Assembly: GCA_019120375.1 (NCBI GenBank)
Contig: DWVE01000028.1
Coordinates: 1 to 64,000, forward strand
Reading direction: 5' to 3'
Source of the DNA: Allofournierella_A excrementavium
GTDB lineage: Bacteria > Bacillota > Clostridia > Oscillospirales > Ruminococcaceae
Length of the DNA: 64,000 nucleotides
A model generated the notes under the pieces. The model did no database searches. It worked only from the letters and a program-made list of their open reading frames with translations, and was not told the origin of the DNA. Below are positions 1-7,646 of the stretch, piece after piece. A program made the position numbers and the translations under genes. How positions within the stretch are numbered: the stretch's first letter is position 1; every line of letters begins with the position of its first letter.

Positions 1-464
1 CGGCCAAGCACCCCCACGCCCAGGAGGTGCTGAAGAACCAGCTCCACACGGCGGAGTTCCGGCGGATCTATCTGGCGGTGTGCCTGGGGGGACCGGCGGA
101 GGAGGCGGGAACGGTGGACGCCCCCATCGGCATGGCGGAGGGCTCCATCGTGGCCCGGGCGGTGCGCCCGGACGGCCTGCCCGCCCGGACCCATTACCGG
201 GTCCTGGAGCGAAGAGGGGACCGCGCCCTGGTGCGGCTGGAGCTGGAGACGGGACGGACCCACCAGATCCGGGTCCATATGGCCCACCTGGGCTGCCCGT
301 TGGCGGGGGACTTCCTCTACGGCACGGAGGATAGGGACCTCATCCCCCGTCCCGCCCTCCACTCGTCGGAGCTCACCGTCCGCCAGCCCGTCACCGGGGA
401 GACGCTCACCTTTACCTGTCCGCTCCCGGCGGATATGGCCCGGCTGATGAAGCCAGAAACATAA
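1..464 (+). CDS. RluA-family 23S/rRNA-type pseudouridine synthase, C-terminal part (5' end outside window)
   Basis: This is the C-terminal part of a pseudouridine synthase of the RluA/RsuA fold, which isomerises specific uridines in rRNA or tRNA. The reading frame is open from base 3 with no start codon of its own, so the gene begins before the window. The visible residues carry the family block RRIYLAVCLGG near the start and LETGRTHQIRVHMAHLG followed by PLAGDFLYG, which form the conserved core strands and C-terminal part of the catalytic domain. The catalytic Asp motif (HRLD) would lie upstream and cannot be checked. Which RluA paralogue this is (RluB/C/D-like) cannot be decided from the fragment. 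The gene ends just before a strong hairpin. Confidence 0.9.
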   Translation, partial: AKHPHAQEVLKNQLHTAEFRRIYLAVCLGGPAEEAGTVDAPIGMAEGSIVARAVRPDGLPARTHYRVLERRGDRALVRLELETGRTHQIRVHMAHLGCPLAGDFLYGTEDRDLIPRPALHSSELTVRQPVTGETLTFTCPLPADMARLMKPET

Positions 465-469
465 CAAAC

Positions 470-502
470 AGCGCCCGTCCCTCGTAAGAAGGGACGGGCG
501 CT
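470..502. terminator. Hairpin between convergent genes
   Basis: A 12-bp perfect GC-rich stem (470-481 with 491-502) with a 9-nt loop lies directly after the pseudouridine synthase stop. It is flanked by weak T stretches and lies between two convergent genes, so it probably serves as the end of transcription for the upstream gene, and perhaps for both. Bases 503-601 hold nothing else I can recognise. Confidence 0.6.
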
Positions 503-601
503 GCTCGTCTGAAAACACTCCGATATGGTGCTGCGCCGGTCACCGGGCGCCAGCCTTACATTTCAAGCCCAGTTCCAGAGCGAGACCAAAAGTTCTTTTT
601 G

Positions 602-627
602 GTACTTTTTCTTACAAGAAAAAGTAC
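602..627 (-). terminator. AT-rich palindrome overlapping the lysA stop codon
   Basis: A 12-bp perfect inverted repeat (602-613 with 616-627, 2-nt centre) contains the stop codon of the decarboxylase gene. It lies where a terminator is expected, but the stem is AT-rich and no clean T tract follows. Its role as a terminator is therefore only a guess. Confidence 0.3.
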
Positions 628-1859
628 ATGGTGGAAAAATAGTCGTCGGGGGTCTCGGCCCGGCGGATGAGCTGGGTGGAGCCGTCCTCTCGGAGCAGGA
701 CCTCCGCCGAGCGGAGGCGGCCGTTGTAGTTGTAGCCCATGGAGAAGCCGTGGGCGCCGGTGTCGTGGATGACGACGATGTCGCCGATCTCGATCTTGGG
801 CAGGGGCCGGTCGACGGCGAACTTGTCGTTGTTTTCGCACAATCCGCCGGTGACATCATAGATGCGGTCGCAGGGCTCGTCCTCCTTGCCCAGCACGGTG
901 ATGTGGTGATAAGCGCCGTACATGGCCGGGCGCATCAGGTTGGCGGCGCAGGCGTCCAGGCCCACGTAGTCCTTCTGGATGTGCTTTTCGTGGAGCACGG
1001 TGGCCACCAGATGGCCGTAGGGCGCCAGCATGAAGCGGCCCAGCTCGGTGAAGATGGCCACGTCGCCCATGCCCGCGGGCACCAGAATTTCCTCAAACTT
1101 TTTGCGCACGCCCTCGCCGATGGCCTCGATGTCGCTCTTGGGCTGGTAGGGGGCGTAGTCCACGCCCACGCCGCCGGACAGGTTCACGAAGGCGATCTTG
1201 GCGCCGGTGGCCTCGTGCAGGCGCACCGCCAGCTCGAACAGGATGCCCGCCAGGGTGGGGTAATACTCGTTGTAGGTGGTGTTGCTGGCCAAAAAGGCGT
1301 GGATGCCGAACTGCTTTGCGCCCTTGGCCATCAGCTTTTTGAAGGCGCTGACCATCTGCACCTCGGTCATGCCGTACTTGGCCTCGCCGGGGTTGTCCAT
1401 GATGTCGTTGCCCAGGCTGAACATGCCGCCGGGATTGTAGCGGCAGCAGACGGTCTCGGGCACGCCCGCCACCCGGTCCAAAAACTCCACGTGGGTGTAG
1501 TCGTCCAGGTTGATGTAAGCGCCCATCTCGGCGGCCTTTTTCATGTCCTGCACGGGGGTCACGTTGGAGGAGAACATCACGTCGTGGCCGGTGATGCCGC
1601 AGGCCTCGCTGAGGACCAGCTCGGTGTAGGAGGAGCAGTCCATGCCGCAGCCTTCCTCTTTTAAGATCTGCATCAGGTAGGGGTTCGGGGTGGCCTTGAC
1701 GGCGAAATACTCCTTGAAGCCCTTGTTCCAGCTGAAGGCTTTGTAAAGGCGGCGGGCGTTCTCCCGGATGCCCTTCTCGTCGTAAATGTGGAACGGCGTG
1801 GGCACATCGGCAATGATCTGCTGGGCCTGTTCCAGTGTGATGAACGGTACTTTCTGCAT
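612..1859 (-). CDS. lysA: Diaminopimelate decarboxylase-family protein
   Basis: A 415-residue PLP-dependent decarboxylase of the alanine-racemase-fold group IV family, most likely meso-diaminopimelate decarboxylase, the last step of lysine synthesis. The PLP lysine is in the early block YFAVKATPNP (Lys55). The GG-L-C-E-N-N-D block near residue 340 corresponds to the family C-E-S-x-D substrate-binding motif, and the HDTGAHGFSMGYNYNGR block near the C terminus supplies the phosphate/substrate Tyr-Asn region. The open frame extends 30 codons further upstream, but the ATG at 1859 has a GAGGGGAGA ribosome site and matches the family start. Ornithine/arginine decarboxylase relatives share the fold, so substrate is inferred. 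It has its own promoter. Confidence 0.82.
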   Translation of the reverse strand: MQKVPFITLEQAQQIIADVPTPFHIYDEKGIRENARRLYKAFSWNKGFKEYFAVKATPNPYLMQILKEEGCGMDCSSYTELVLSEACGITGHDVMFSSNVTPVQDMKKAAEMGAYINLDDYTHVEFLDRVAGVPETVCCRYNPGGMFSLGNDIMDNPGEAKYGMTEVQMVSAFKKLMAKGAKQFGIHAFLASNTTYNEYYPTLAGILFELAVRLHEATGAKIAFVNLSGGVGVDYAPYQPKSDIEAIGEGVRKKFEEILVPAGMGDVAIFTELGRFMLAPYGHLVATVLHEKHIQKDYVGLDACAANLMRPAMYGAYHHITVLGKEDEPCDRIYDVTGGLCENNDKFAVDRPLPKIEIGDIVVIHDTGAHGFSMGYNYNGRLRSAEVLLREDGSTQLIRRAETPDDYFSTMYFFL

Positions 1860-1914
1860 GCTGCACTCTCCCCTCTTTGCGGCGCGGGCACTTTGCCCGG
1901 CCCGAAGTTTCATT

Positions 1915-1943
1915 ATTATAGCACGATAAAGCGTCCTTGGCAA
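1915..1943 (-). promoter_or_regulatory. Promoter of the decarboxylase gene
   Basis: On the minus strand, TTGCCA (1938-1943) and a perfect TATAAT (1915-1920) are separated by 17 bp. The leader of about 50 nt contains only a short hairpin and is far too short to hold a lysine riboswitch. Confidence 0.75.
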
Positions 1944-1957
1944 CTGCAAACCAAAAG

Positions 1958-1990
1958 GCCGCCCCCGGCCCTTTGCGGGCCGGGGACGGC
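1958..1990 (-). terminator. Terminator of the pst-phoU operon
   Basis: A 14-bp stem with one mismatch (1958-1971 with 1977-1990) and a 5-nt loop lies 19 bp past the phoU stop, followed on the minus strand by CTTTTGGTTT. It separates the phosphate operon from the lysA promoter. Confidence 0.75.
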
Positions 1991-2009
1991 AAAAAGAGAA
2001 AAGAAAAGA

Positions 2010-2660
2010 TCAGATGCGAAGTTCGCCTTTGACGATGTATTCGATCCACTCCGCCAGGTTGGTGGCGTGGTCGCTCATGCGCTCCAGGTATTTGGCGATC
2101 ATCAGATAGTCCACATACTGGGAGATGGCGCCGGGGTTGGCGGCCATCATCTGGCACAGCTCCTCGCACACTTCCTCGAAGTAGTCGTCCTGGGCGTCGT
2201 CCTGGGCGGCCACAAGGCGGGCCTTCTCCACGTCCAGGTCCACGTAGGCCTGCACGGTGTCCTGCACCATCTTCTGCATCAGGGCGAACATCTCGGAGAA
2301 ATAGGGGATGTGGTCCACCCTGTCCTTGCCGGAAAGCTTGATGACATACTCGCTGATGTCGGCGCAGTGGTCGGCAATGCGCTCCAGGTCGGCGATCATG
2401 CGCATGATGGAAGCGATGCGCCGCCAGTCGCCCGCCACGGGGCTCTGGGTGACCACCAGGGTCAGGCACTCCTGCTCGATGTCCCGCTCCATCTGGTCGA
2501 ACTCATCGTCGCCTTCCATGACCGAGCGGGCCAGGTCGGCGTCCAGCTGCTCCAGGGCGCGCTGGGTGCGGCCGATGGCCTGCACGATGCCGCCGCCCAT
2601 CTCCATCACGTGCACGCGCAGCTGGCCCAGGGCCTCGGTGTAATTGTTTCGGGTCTGCAT
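2010..2660 (-). CDS. phoU: Phosphate transport regulator PhoU
   Basis: A 216-residue all-helical protein with two PhoU repeats, each carrying an acidic metal-binding E/D-x-x-x-D pattern (for example DDEFDQMERDIEQECLTLV and the IADLERIADHCADISEYV block). PhoU is a peripheral cytoplasmic protein that couples the Pst transporter to the PhoR sensor and represses uptake when phosphate is ample. It is the last gene of the pstSCAB-phoU operon, 13 bp after pstB, with an AAGGAGG ribosome site before the ATG at 2660. Length and position are standard for the family. Only the terminator follows. Confidence 0.95.
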   Translation of the reverse strand: MQTRNNYTEALGQLRVHVMEMGGGIVQAIGRTQRALEQLDADLARSVMEGDDEFDQMERDIEQECLTLVVTQSPVAGDWRRIASIMRMIADLERIADHCADISEYVIKLSGKDRVDHIPYFSEMFALMQKMVQDTVQAYVDLDVEKARLVAAQDDAQDDYFEEVCEELCQMMAANPGAISQYVDYLMIAKYLERMSDHATNLAEWIEYIVKGELRI

Positions 2661-2673
2661 AGTTGCCTCCTTG

Positions 2674-3435
2674 TCAGCCGAACCGGCCGGTGATGTAATC
2701 CTCGGTGCGCTTGTCCTGGGGGTTCTGGAAGATCTGGATGGTGGGGCCGTACTCCACCAGTTCGCCCAACAGGAAGAAGGCGGTCTTGTCCGAGATACGG
2801 CTGGCCTGCTGCATGTTGTGGGTCACGATGACCACGGTGTAGTTCTTTTTCAGGTCGGCCATCAGGTCCTCGATGCGCAGGGTGCTGCCGGGGTCCAGGG
2901 CGCTGGTGGGTTCGTCCATCAGCAGCACGTCCGGCTCCACCGCCAGCGCCCGGGCGATGCAAAGGCGCTGCTGCTGGCCGCCGGAGAGGCCCATGGCGCT
3001 CTTTTTCAGGCGGTCCTTCACTTCGTCCCACAGCGCCGCGCCCCGCAGGCTCTTCTCCACCAGCTCGTCCAGCTCGGCGTGGGAATGGTTGCCGTGGAGC
3101 CGGGGGCCGTAGGCCACATTGTCGTAGATGCTCATGGGGAAGGGGTTGGGCTTCTGGAACACCATGCCCACCCGGCGGCGCAGCTCGTTCACATCCACAT
3201 CCTTTTCGTAGATGTCCTGGCCGTTCAGCAGCACCTGGCCGGTGATGCGCACGCTGGGGATGAGGTCGTTCATCCGGTCCAGCGTTTTGAGGAAAGTGGA
3301 CTTGCCGCAGCCCGAGGGCCCGATCAGGGCGGTGATCTCGTTCTTCTGGATGTCCATGTTGATGCCCTTCAGCGCCTCGGTCTCGCCGTAGTACAGGTGA
3401 AGGTCTTTCGATTGCAAAATGGGGGTCTCGCTCAT
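2674..3435 (-). CDS. pstB: Phosphate ABC transporter ATP-binding protein PstB
   Basis: This 253-residue ATPase powers phosphate import by the PstCA permease. Visible motifs are the Walker A GPSGCGKST (about residues 39-47), Q-loop FQKPNPFPMSIYDNVAYG, signature LSGGQQQRLCIARAL, Walker B VLLMDEPTSALDP and the switch His in IVTHNMQQ. The phosphate-specific insert between Walker A and the Q-loop (SVRITGQVLLNG) is present. The start was set at the ATG at 3435, which overlaps the pstA stop in an ATGA. The longer upstream open frame is only read-through of pstA in another phase. It is translationally coupled to pstA and followed by phoU. Confidence 0.97.
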   Translation of the reverse strand: MSETPILQSKDLHLYYGETEALKGINMDIQKNEITALIGPSGCGKSTFLKTLDRMNDLIPSVRITGQVLLNGQDIYEKDVDVNELRRRVGMVFQKPNPFPMSIYDNVAYGPRLHGNHSHAELDELVEKSLRGAALWDEVKDRLKKSAMGLSGGQQQRLCIARALAVEPDVLLMDEPTSALDPGSTLRIEDLMADLKKNYTVVIVTHNMQQASRISDKTAFFLLGELVEYGPTIQIFQNPQDKRTEDYITGRFG

Positions 3436-4352
3436 TGTGCGCCCTCCTTCTTTTTCATTCGGTTGCGTACCAGCCGGGTGGCGGCGTTCAGCCCCAGCAC
3501 CAGCACCATCAGGATGGCGGCGATGGCATAGCCCACGTCGAACTCGCCACGCTCGCTCACATACATATACAGCGCCACGGACAAGGTGCCGCCGCTGCGG
3601 CTGAAGGCCGCGAACACGTTTTTGGCAATGACGGTGCCCACGCCGGCGGTGAACAGCAGGGCGGCGCTTTCGCCCACGATGCGGCCCACGGCCAGGATGC
3701 AGCCGGTGATGATGCCCTCCAGCGAGGAAGGCAGCACGATGGTGCGGATCATATACCACTTGGTGGCCCCGAGGCCCAGCGCGCCCTCACGGTAGCTGGC
3801 GGGCACGGTCTTGAGGCTCTCCTGGGTGGTGCGGATGATGGTGGGCAAAATCATGATGACCAGGGTGCAGCCGCCGGAGAGCAGGCTGGTCTTGAAGCCC
3901 AGCATCTGGGCGAAGAACAGCATGCCCACCAGGCCGTAGAGAATGGAGGGGATGCCCGCCAGCGCCTCGGTGGCGAACTCCACCAGGCTGATGAGGCGGC
4001 GGCTGGTGGCGTACTCGGTGAGGTACACCGCCGCGCCCACGCCCAGCGGCAGGGCCAGCAGCAGGCTGAAGGCCACGATGTAGAGGGTATTCAGGATGTT
4101 GGGCAGGATGCCGATGGTGTCCTTCAGCGCGCTGGGCGCGGTGGAGAGCAGCTGCCAGGTGATGTGGGGCACGCCCTTGACGAAGATGTAGCCGATGAGG
4201 CCGATGAGCAGCGCGCAGGTAAGCGCCGCCGCCGTATAGACGAGGCCCAGCAGCACAGCGCTTTTGGCCTTGCGCAGGCGGAGTTTCGAAGGGGCGGCAG
4301 CTTTTTCGGCGCGCGCGCCGGATGCGTTCAGTGTTGCCTGCATGGTGCTCAT
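3432..4352 (-). CDS. pstA: Phosphate ABC transporter permease PstA
   Basis: This 306-residue inner-membrane permease half of the high-affinity phosphate importer has a polar N-terminal tail of about 25 residues, then about six hydrophobic segments. The binding-protein-dependent permease EAA-type loop (ASYREGALGLGATKWYMIRTIVLPSSLEGI) contacts PstB. It pairs with PstC to form the channel. Its start overlaps the pstC stop and its stop overlaps the pstB start by 4 bp each, indicating tight translational coupling. Length is normal for PstA. Confidence 0.95.
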   Translation of the reverse strand: MSTMQATLNASGARAEKAAAPSKLRLRKAKSAVLLGLVYTAAALTCALLIGLIGYIFVKGVPHITWQLLSTAPSALKDTIGILPNILNTLYIVAFSLLLALPLGVGAAVYLTEYATSRRLISLVEFATEALAGIPSILYGLVGMLFFAQMLGFKTSLLSGGCTLVIMILPTIIRTTQESLKTVPASYREGALGLGATKWYMIRTIVLPSSLEGIITGCILAVGRIVGESAALLFTAGVGTVIAKNVFAAFSRSGGTLSVALYMYVSERGEFDVGYAIAAILMVLVLGLNAATRLVRNRMKKKEGAQ

Positions 4353-5215
4353 TCCTTCTCCCCCCGTTTCAGCATGCGGCCCAGAAGGCCGTTGACCAGC
4401 ATGATAAAGATGAACAGCACCAGAGCGATGCTGAACAGCGCCTGCCTCTGCAGGCCGCTGGCGTAGCTCATCTCCTTGGCCACCGCGGTGGTCAGGAAGG
4501 TGACGCTCTTGAACAGGCCCGGCATGTTGGGCACGTTGCCGGCCACCATCATAACGGCCATGGCCTCGCCGATGGCGCGGCCCACGCCCAGCACCACGCC
4601 CGCGCCGATGCCGCTTTTCGCGGCGGGCAGGCTGACCTTGAAGACGGTCTCCATCCAGGTGGCGCCGAGGGCGAGGCTGGCGTGCTCATACTCGGGCGGC
4701 ACGGCGTTCAGCGCCGTCTCGCTCACCGACACGATGCCGGGCAAAATCATAATGGCCAGCACCAGCATGGCGGCCAGAAGGCAGGTGCCGTTGTCCAGAT
4801 GGAACACCTGCATCATCAGCGGCACCAGCACCATCATGCCCACGAGGCCGTAGACCACGCTGGGGATGCCCGCCAGCAGGTCCACCGCGGGGCGGACGAT
4901 GGACGCCACCCGGGGGCTGGCCACCTTGGAGAGGAACACCGCGGTGAGCACGCCCACCGGCACGCCGATGACGATGGCGCCCAGGGTGCCCCAGATGCTG
5001 GTGAGGATGAAGGGCAGGATGCCGAAGCTGGGCTCGGCCGCGGTGGACTTCCACACGGTGCCCAGCAAAAACTCGCCCAGGCCGATCTCCTTGATGGCGG
5101 GCAGGCCGGCGGTGATGATGTAAAGGCTGATGAGGGCCACAAAGGCGATGGCCAGCATGCCGCAGATGAAGAACACGGCGTGCATGACCGCCTCGGTGAT
5201 GTGTTTGGTTTTCAT
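4349..5215 (-). CDS. pstC: Phosphate ABC transporter permease PstC
   Basis: A 288-residue membrane protein, the partner of PstA, with about six hydrophobic helices and a permease EAA loop (EYEHASLALGATWMETVFKVSLPAAKSGI). The GIPSVVYGLVG block in the middle is typical of PstC/PstA. The ATG at 5215 is preceded by AAAGGAG. Twelve further upstream codons in frame are unlikely to be translated because they overlap the ribosome site and the end of an upstream hairpin. It lies 77 bp downstream of pstS, with a hairpin in between that probably lowers permease expression relative to the binding protein. Confidence 0.95.
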   Translation of the reverse strand: MKTKHITEAVMHAVFFICGMLAIAFVALISLYIITAGLPAIKEIGLGEFLLGTVWKSTAAEPSFGILPFILTSIWGTLGAIVIGVPVGVLTAVFLSKVASPRVASIVRPAVDLLAGIPSVVYGLVGMMVLVPLMMQVFHLDNGTCLLAAMLVLAIMILPGIVSVSETALNAVPPEYEHASLALGATWMETVFKVSLPAAKSGIGAGVVLGVGRAIGEAMAVMMVAGNVPNMPGLFKSVTFLTTAVAKEMSYASGLQRQALFSIALVLFIFIMLVNGLLGRMLKRGEKE

Positions 5216-5243
5216 GGGCGTTCTCCTTTCACAGCCCGGCAAA

Positions 5244-5269
5244 AGCCGCACGGCGCGCGCCGTGCGGCT
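5244..5269 (-). terminator. Attenuating hairpin between pstS and pstC
   Basis: An 11-bp perfect GC stem with a 4-nt centre lies in the pstS-pstC gap, followed on the minus strand by TTTTGCC. It is placed as a partial terminator or 3'-end stabiliser, which would give more PstS than PstCAB. This arrangement is common for binding-protein genes. Confidence 0.6.
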
Positions 5270-5292
5270 CTTTTCGGGGGACCGTGGGTGTG

Positions 5293-6168
5293 TTACGCCA
5301 GGGGCACCGCGCCGGCGTCGATGATCAGCTGGTGGGCGTCCTCGCTCAGGGCGAAGTCGATGAAGGCCTGGGCGGCGTCGCTCAGCTCAGCGCCCTCCTT
5401 GGTGACAAAGACGAAGGGACGCTGCACCTTGTAGCTGCCGTCCTGCACGGTGGCCTCAGTAGCCTCCACGCCGTCGACGGTCACAGCCTTGACCTTCTCA
5501 TCCACAGCGGACAGGGAAGCGTAGCCGAAGGCGTTGGGGTTGGCGGCCACGGCGGCGATCACGGCGCCGGTGCTGGTCAGCTCCTGATCGTAGACGCAGA
5601 CATCTTCCACGCCAACGATGCTCTCAAAGCCGTCGCGGGTGCCGCTGCCGGCCTCACGGCCGATCAGGACCACGGGGGCGTCGGGGCCGCCCACCTCGCT
5701 CCAGTTGGTGATGGTGCCGTCGGCCAGGCCCTTGATCTGCTCCAGGGACAGGTCGGTAACGGTGTTCTCGTTGTTCACGATGATGGCGATGCCATCCAGG
5801 GCGAAGGTGGTGCCCACCAGGCCGGTCTCGTCCTCTTTCAGGGCGCGGCTGGAAAGGCCGATGTCCAGGGTGCCCTCGGAGGCACCGGTGATGCCGGCGC
5901 CGCTGCCGGTGGGATCGTAAGTAACGTCAACGCCGGGGTTCGCGTTCATGAAGGACTCCTGCATGGCCAGGATGACCTTCTCCACGCTGGTGGAGCCGCC
6001 GGTGGTCACAGCGCCTTCCAGCTCAGCGGTCTGGGAGGCAGGGGTGCTGGTGGTGGTGTCAGAGCTGTCGGTGTTGGCGGCGGGGGCGCTGGAAGAAGGG
6101 GCGCTGCCACAGGCTGCCAGGCTCACGGCCATGCACAGAGCGGCCGCAAAAGCAACAAACTTTTTCAT
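5293..6168 (-). CDS. pstS: Phosphate-binding lipoprotein PstS
   Basis: This 291-residue extracellular lipoprotein captures phosphate for the PstCAB importer. It has a signal peptide with lipobox LAAC (lipidated Cys20), then a Ser/Ala/Thr-rich linker to about residue 50 that spans the cell wall. The binding domain has the phosphate-contacting loops GGSTSVEKV, DPTGSGAGI and GREAGSGTRDGFE, which are the three anion-binding loops of PstS. Start at ATG 6168, preceded by AGGAGAG. It is the first gene of the pst operon and has its own promoter upstream. Confidence 0.96.
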   Translation of the reverse strand: MKKFVAFAAALCMAVSLAACGSAPSSSAPAANTDSSDTTTSTPASQTAELEGAVTTGGSTSVEKVILAMQESFMNANPGVDVTYDPTGSGAGITGASEGTLDIGLSSRALKEDETGLVGTTFALDGIAIIVNNENTVTDLSLEQIKGLADGTITNWSEVGGPDAPVVLIGREAGSGTRDGFESIVGVEDVCVYDQELTSTGAVIAAVAANPNAFGYASLSAVDEKVKAVTVDGVEATEATVQDGSYKVQRPFVFVTKEGAELSDAAQAFIDFALSEDAHQLIIDAGAVPLA

Positions 6169-6235
6169 TTTCTTTTCTCTCCTTACGATTCATGTGTTGC
6201 TCAGGATTTGGTTCCCTCCTGTGGGGAACGGTTAC

Positions 6236-6241
6236 AGTATA
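6236..6241 (-). promoter_or_regulatory. Candidate pst operon promoter (-10 box)
   Basis: A TATACT on the minus strand lies about 70 bp before the pstS start and has no good -35 hexamer at 16-18 bp. A weak -35 is expected for an activator-dependent Pho-type promoter. No PhoP direct repeats can be identified with confidence in 6242-6360. Confidence 0.45.
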
Positions 6242-6387
6242 CCGCCCGGTTTCGAAAATCCGCTATCGCATTCCGGTAAAAAGCGGGTAAAATCGCAGGA
6301 GCTTCTGTTTTGCGGATTTTACATTCCGTGTGATGCATATTCCGCCCTTTTTCGCGCAACTTATAGAAAAGGAAGGAGATGACCCAT

Positions 6388-6675
6388 TTGAGCACACTCA
6401 AGGATTTCGTGCACCACGAACTGAACGCGATGCCCGGCCCGGCGCCAAAGGCCCCCGCCCCGCCTGCCGCGCCCGAACGCAGCCGGGCCCCGGCCGCCGC
6501 CTCCGGCGCGGCAAGTCCCGGCGCCAAAGCGGCCAAAGCCGTGGCCGAGGGCGCGCTGAAGGGCGCGCTTTACTACACCCAGGTGGAGGCCCACGCCTGC
6601 CGGGAAGGCTGGGTGGAGAGCGACGAGACGGTAAAAAGCAAGCTGTGCAGCAAGGAGGAATTCCCCCAGGGGTAA
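6388..6675 (+). CDS. Small Ala/Pro-rich hypothetical protein
   Basis: I do not recognise this protein. If started at the TTG at 6388 it has 95 residues. The upstream ATG at 6379 touches the AAGGAG ribosome site (6373-6378) and leaves no spacing, whereas the TTG has 9 bp, so the TTG is preferred. Residues about 15-50 are a low-complexity Pro/Ala stretch, then a short conserved-looking tail with two Cys (EAHACREGW, KSKLCSKEE) follows. No signal peptide or membrane segment is seen. It stands alone between pstS (divergent) and the PC4-like gene and ends without an obvious terminator. Good ribosome site and coding bias suggest it is real. Confidence 0.6.
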   Translation: MSTLKDFVHHELNAMPGPAPKAPAPPAAPERSRAPAAASGAASPGAKAAKAVAEGALKGALYYTQVEAHACREGWVESDETVKSKLCSKEEFPQG

Positions 6676-6699
6676 AAGGCAGCTTTTGCCAAATCGCAC

Positions 6700-6728
6700 T
6701 TGCATTCTCGCTTTTGATACATTAGAAT
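6700..6728 (+). promoter_or_regulatory. Promoter of the PC4-like / HD-domain operon
   Basis: TTGCAT (6700-6705) and TAGAAT (6723-6728) are 17 bp apart, about 60 bp before the next start codon. Confidence 0.6.
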
Positions 6729-6787
6729 AGAGGCGAACGTCCGCCCGGAAGGCGGCACGGAAAACCATCAAAAGCGAGGAGCAGGTT

Positions 6788-7009
6788 ATGGCAGAATTCA
6801 AATACGAGATCACCCAGCGCATCGCCGTGCTTTCCCAGAGCGCCAACGGCTGGGAGCGGCAGCTGAACATGGTGAGCTGGAACGACCGCGAGCCCAAGTA
6901 CGACATCCGCGACTGGTCGCCCGACGGCAGCAAGATGGGCAAGGGCATCAGCCTGAGCCGCGACGAGATCGCCATCCTGAAGGGCATCCTGGAAGAGATG
7001 GATCTGTGA
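6788..7009 (+). CDS. YdbC/PC4-like single-stranded nucleic acid-binding protein
   Basis: This 73-residue protein belongs to the YdbC family, a bacterial relative of the eukaryotic transcription coactivator PC4 that binds single-stranded DNA or RNA as a dimer. The family pattern is clear: an N-terminal strand (FKYEITQRIAVLS), GW-x-x-Q-L-N-M-V-S-W-N, the KYDIRDWSPDGSKMGKGI strand pair, and the C-terminal helix starting at LSRDEIAILKGIL. Full family length. The stop overlaps the start of the HD gene by 1 bp (TGATG), so both are co-translated. The cellular role in Firmicutes is not established. Confidence 0.85.
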   Translation: MAEFKYEITQRIAVLSQSANGWERQLNMVSWNDREPKYDIRDWSPDGSKMGKGISLSRDEIAILKGILEEMDL

Positions 7010-7587
7010 TGGGATACCGGGAAGAATTTTGCGACATCTGGCGGCGGGAGGTCTCCCGCCCCGGCGCGGACAGGCTGCTGGAGTGGCTTTCCTCCACCGA
7101 CTTTTTCAAAGCGCCCGCCTCCACCCGTTTCCACGGCGCCTGCGAGGAGGGGCTGGTGATGCACAGCCTGAACGTGTATCACGCCCTGATGGACCGCTTT
7201 TTTGAAGAGGGCGACAACCCCGAAAGCATGGCCGTCTGCGGCCTTTTGCACGATCTGTGCAAGGCCAATTATTACAAGGCCGGCAGCCGCAACGTGAAAA
7301 ACGAGGCCACCGGCCAGTGGGAAAAGGTGCCCATCTTCATGGTGGAGGACCAGTTCCCCTACGGCCACGGCGAGAAGAGCGTTTATCTCATCGAGCGCTT
7401 CATCCGTTTAAAGCCCGCCGAGGCGGTGGCCATCCGCTGGCACATGGGCGGCTTTGACGACGCCGCCCGGGGCGGCTGCCGCGCCATCAGCGAGGCCTAC
7501 GACGCCTATCCGCTGGCGGTCAAGCTGCACCTGGCGGACCTCACCGCCACCTATCTGATGGAAAAGGGCACCGGCGCGCATCGGTAA
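7009..7587 (+). CDS. HD-domain phosphohydrolase-like protein
   Basis: A 192-residue protein with an HD-type metal site: H in FHGACEEGLVMHSLNV, the HD pair in CGLLHDLCKANYY, and a later His in IRWHMGGFD. HD-domain proteins hydrolyse phosphoesters, often of nucleotides. The substrate here is unknown. The ATG at 7009 overlaps the upstream stop; a GTG directly before it (7006) is an alternative. The gene forms a two-gene operon with the PC4-like gene and ends at a bidirectional terminator. Confidence 0.8.
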   Translation: MGYREEFCDIWRREVSRPGADRLLEWLSSTDFFKAPASTRFHGACEEGLVMHSLNVYHALMDRFFEEGDNPESMAVCGLLHDLCKANYYKAGSRNVKNEATGQWEKVPIFMVEDQFPYGHGEKSVYLIERFIRLKPAEAVAIRWHMGGFDDAARGGCRAISEAYDAYPLAVKLHLADLTATYLMEKGTGAHR

Positions 7588-7604
7588 AGCCCTGTCAAGC
7601 AGAA

Positions 7605-7646
7605 ACCTCCCCGTTCGGCCTGCGGGCCGGGCGGGGAGGTCTTTTA
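7605..7646. terminator. Bidirectional terminator between HD gene and MFS gene
   Basis: A 9-bp outer stem (7605-7613 with 7632-7640) with a GC-rich inner part is followed on the plus strand by CTTTTATTTT. It serves the HD operon and probably also the convergent MFS gene. Confidence 0.75.

Noticed and set aside
1860..1914. Lysine riboswitch upstream of lysA
   Set aside because: The transcribed leader is only about 50 nt, much shorter than the aptamer, and has no terminator.
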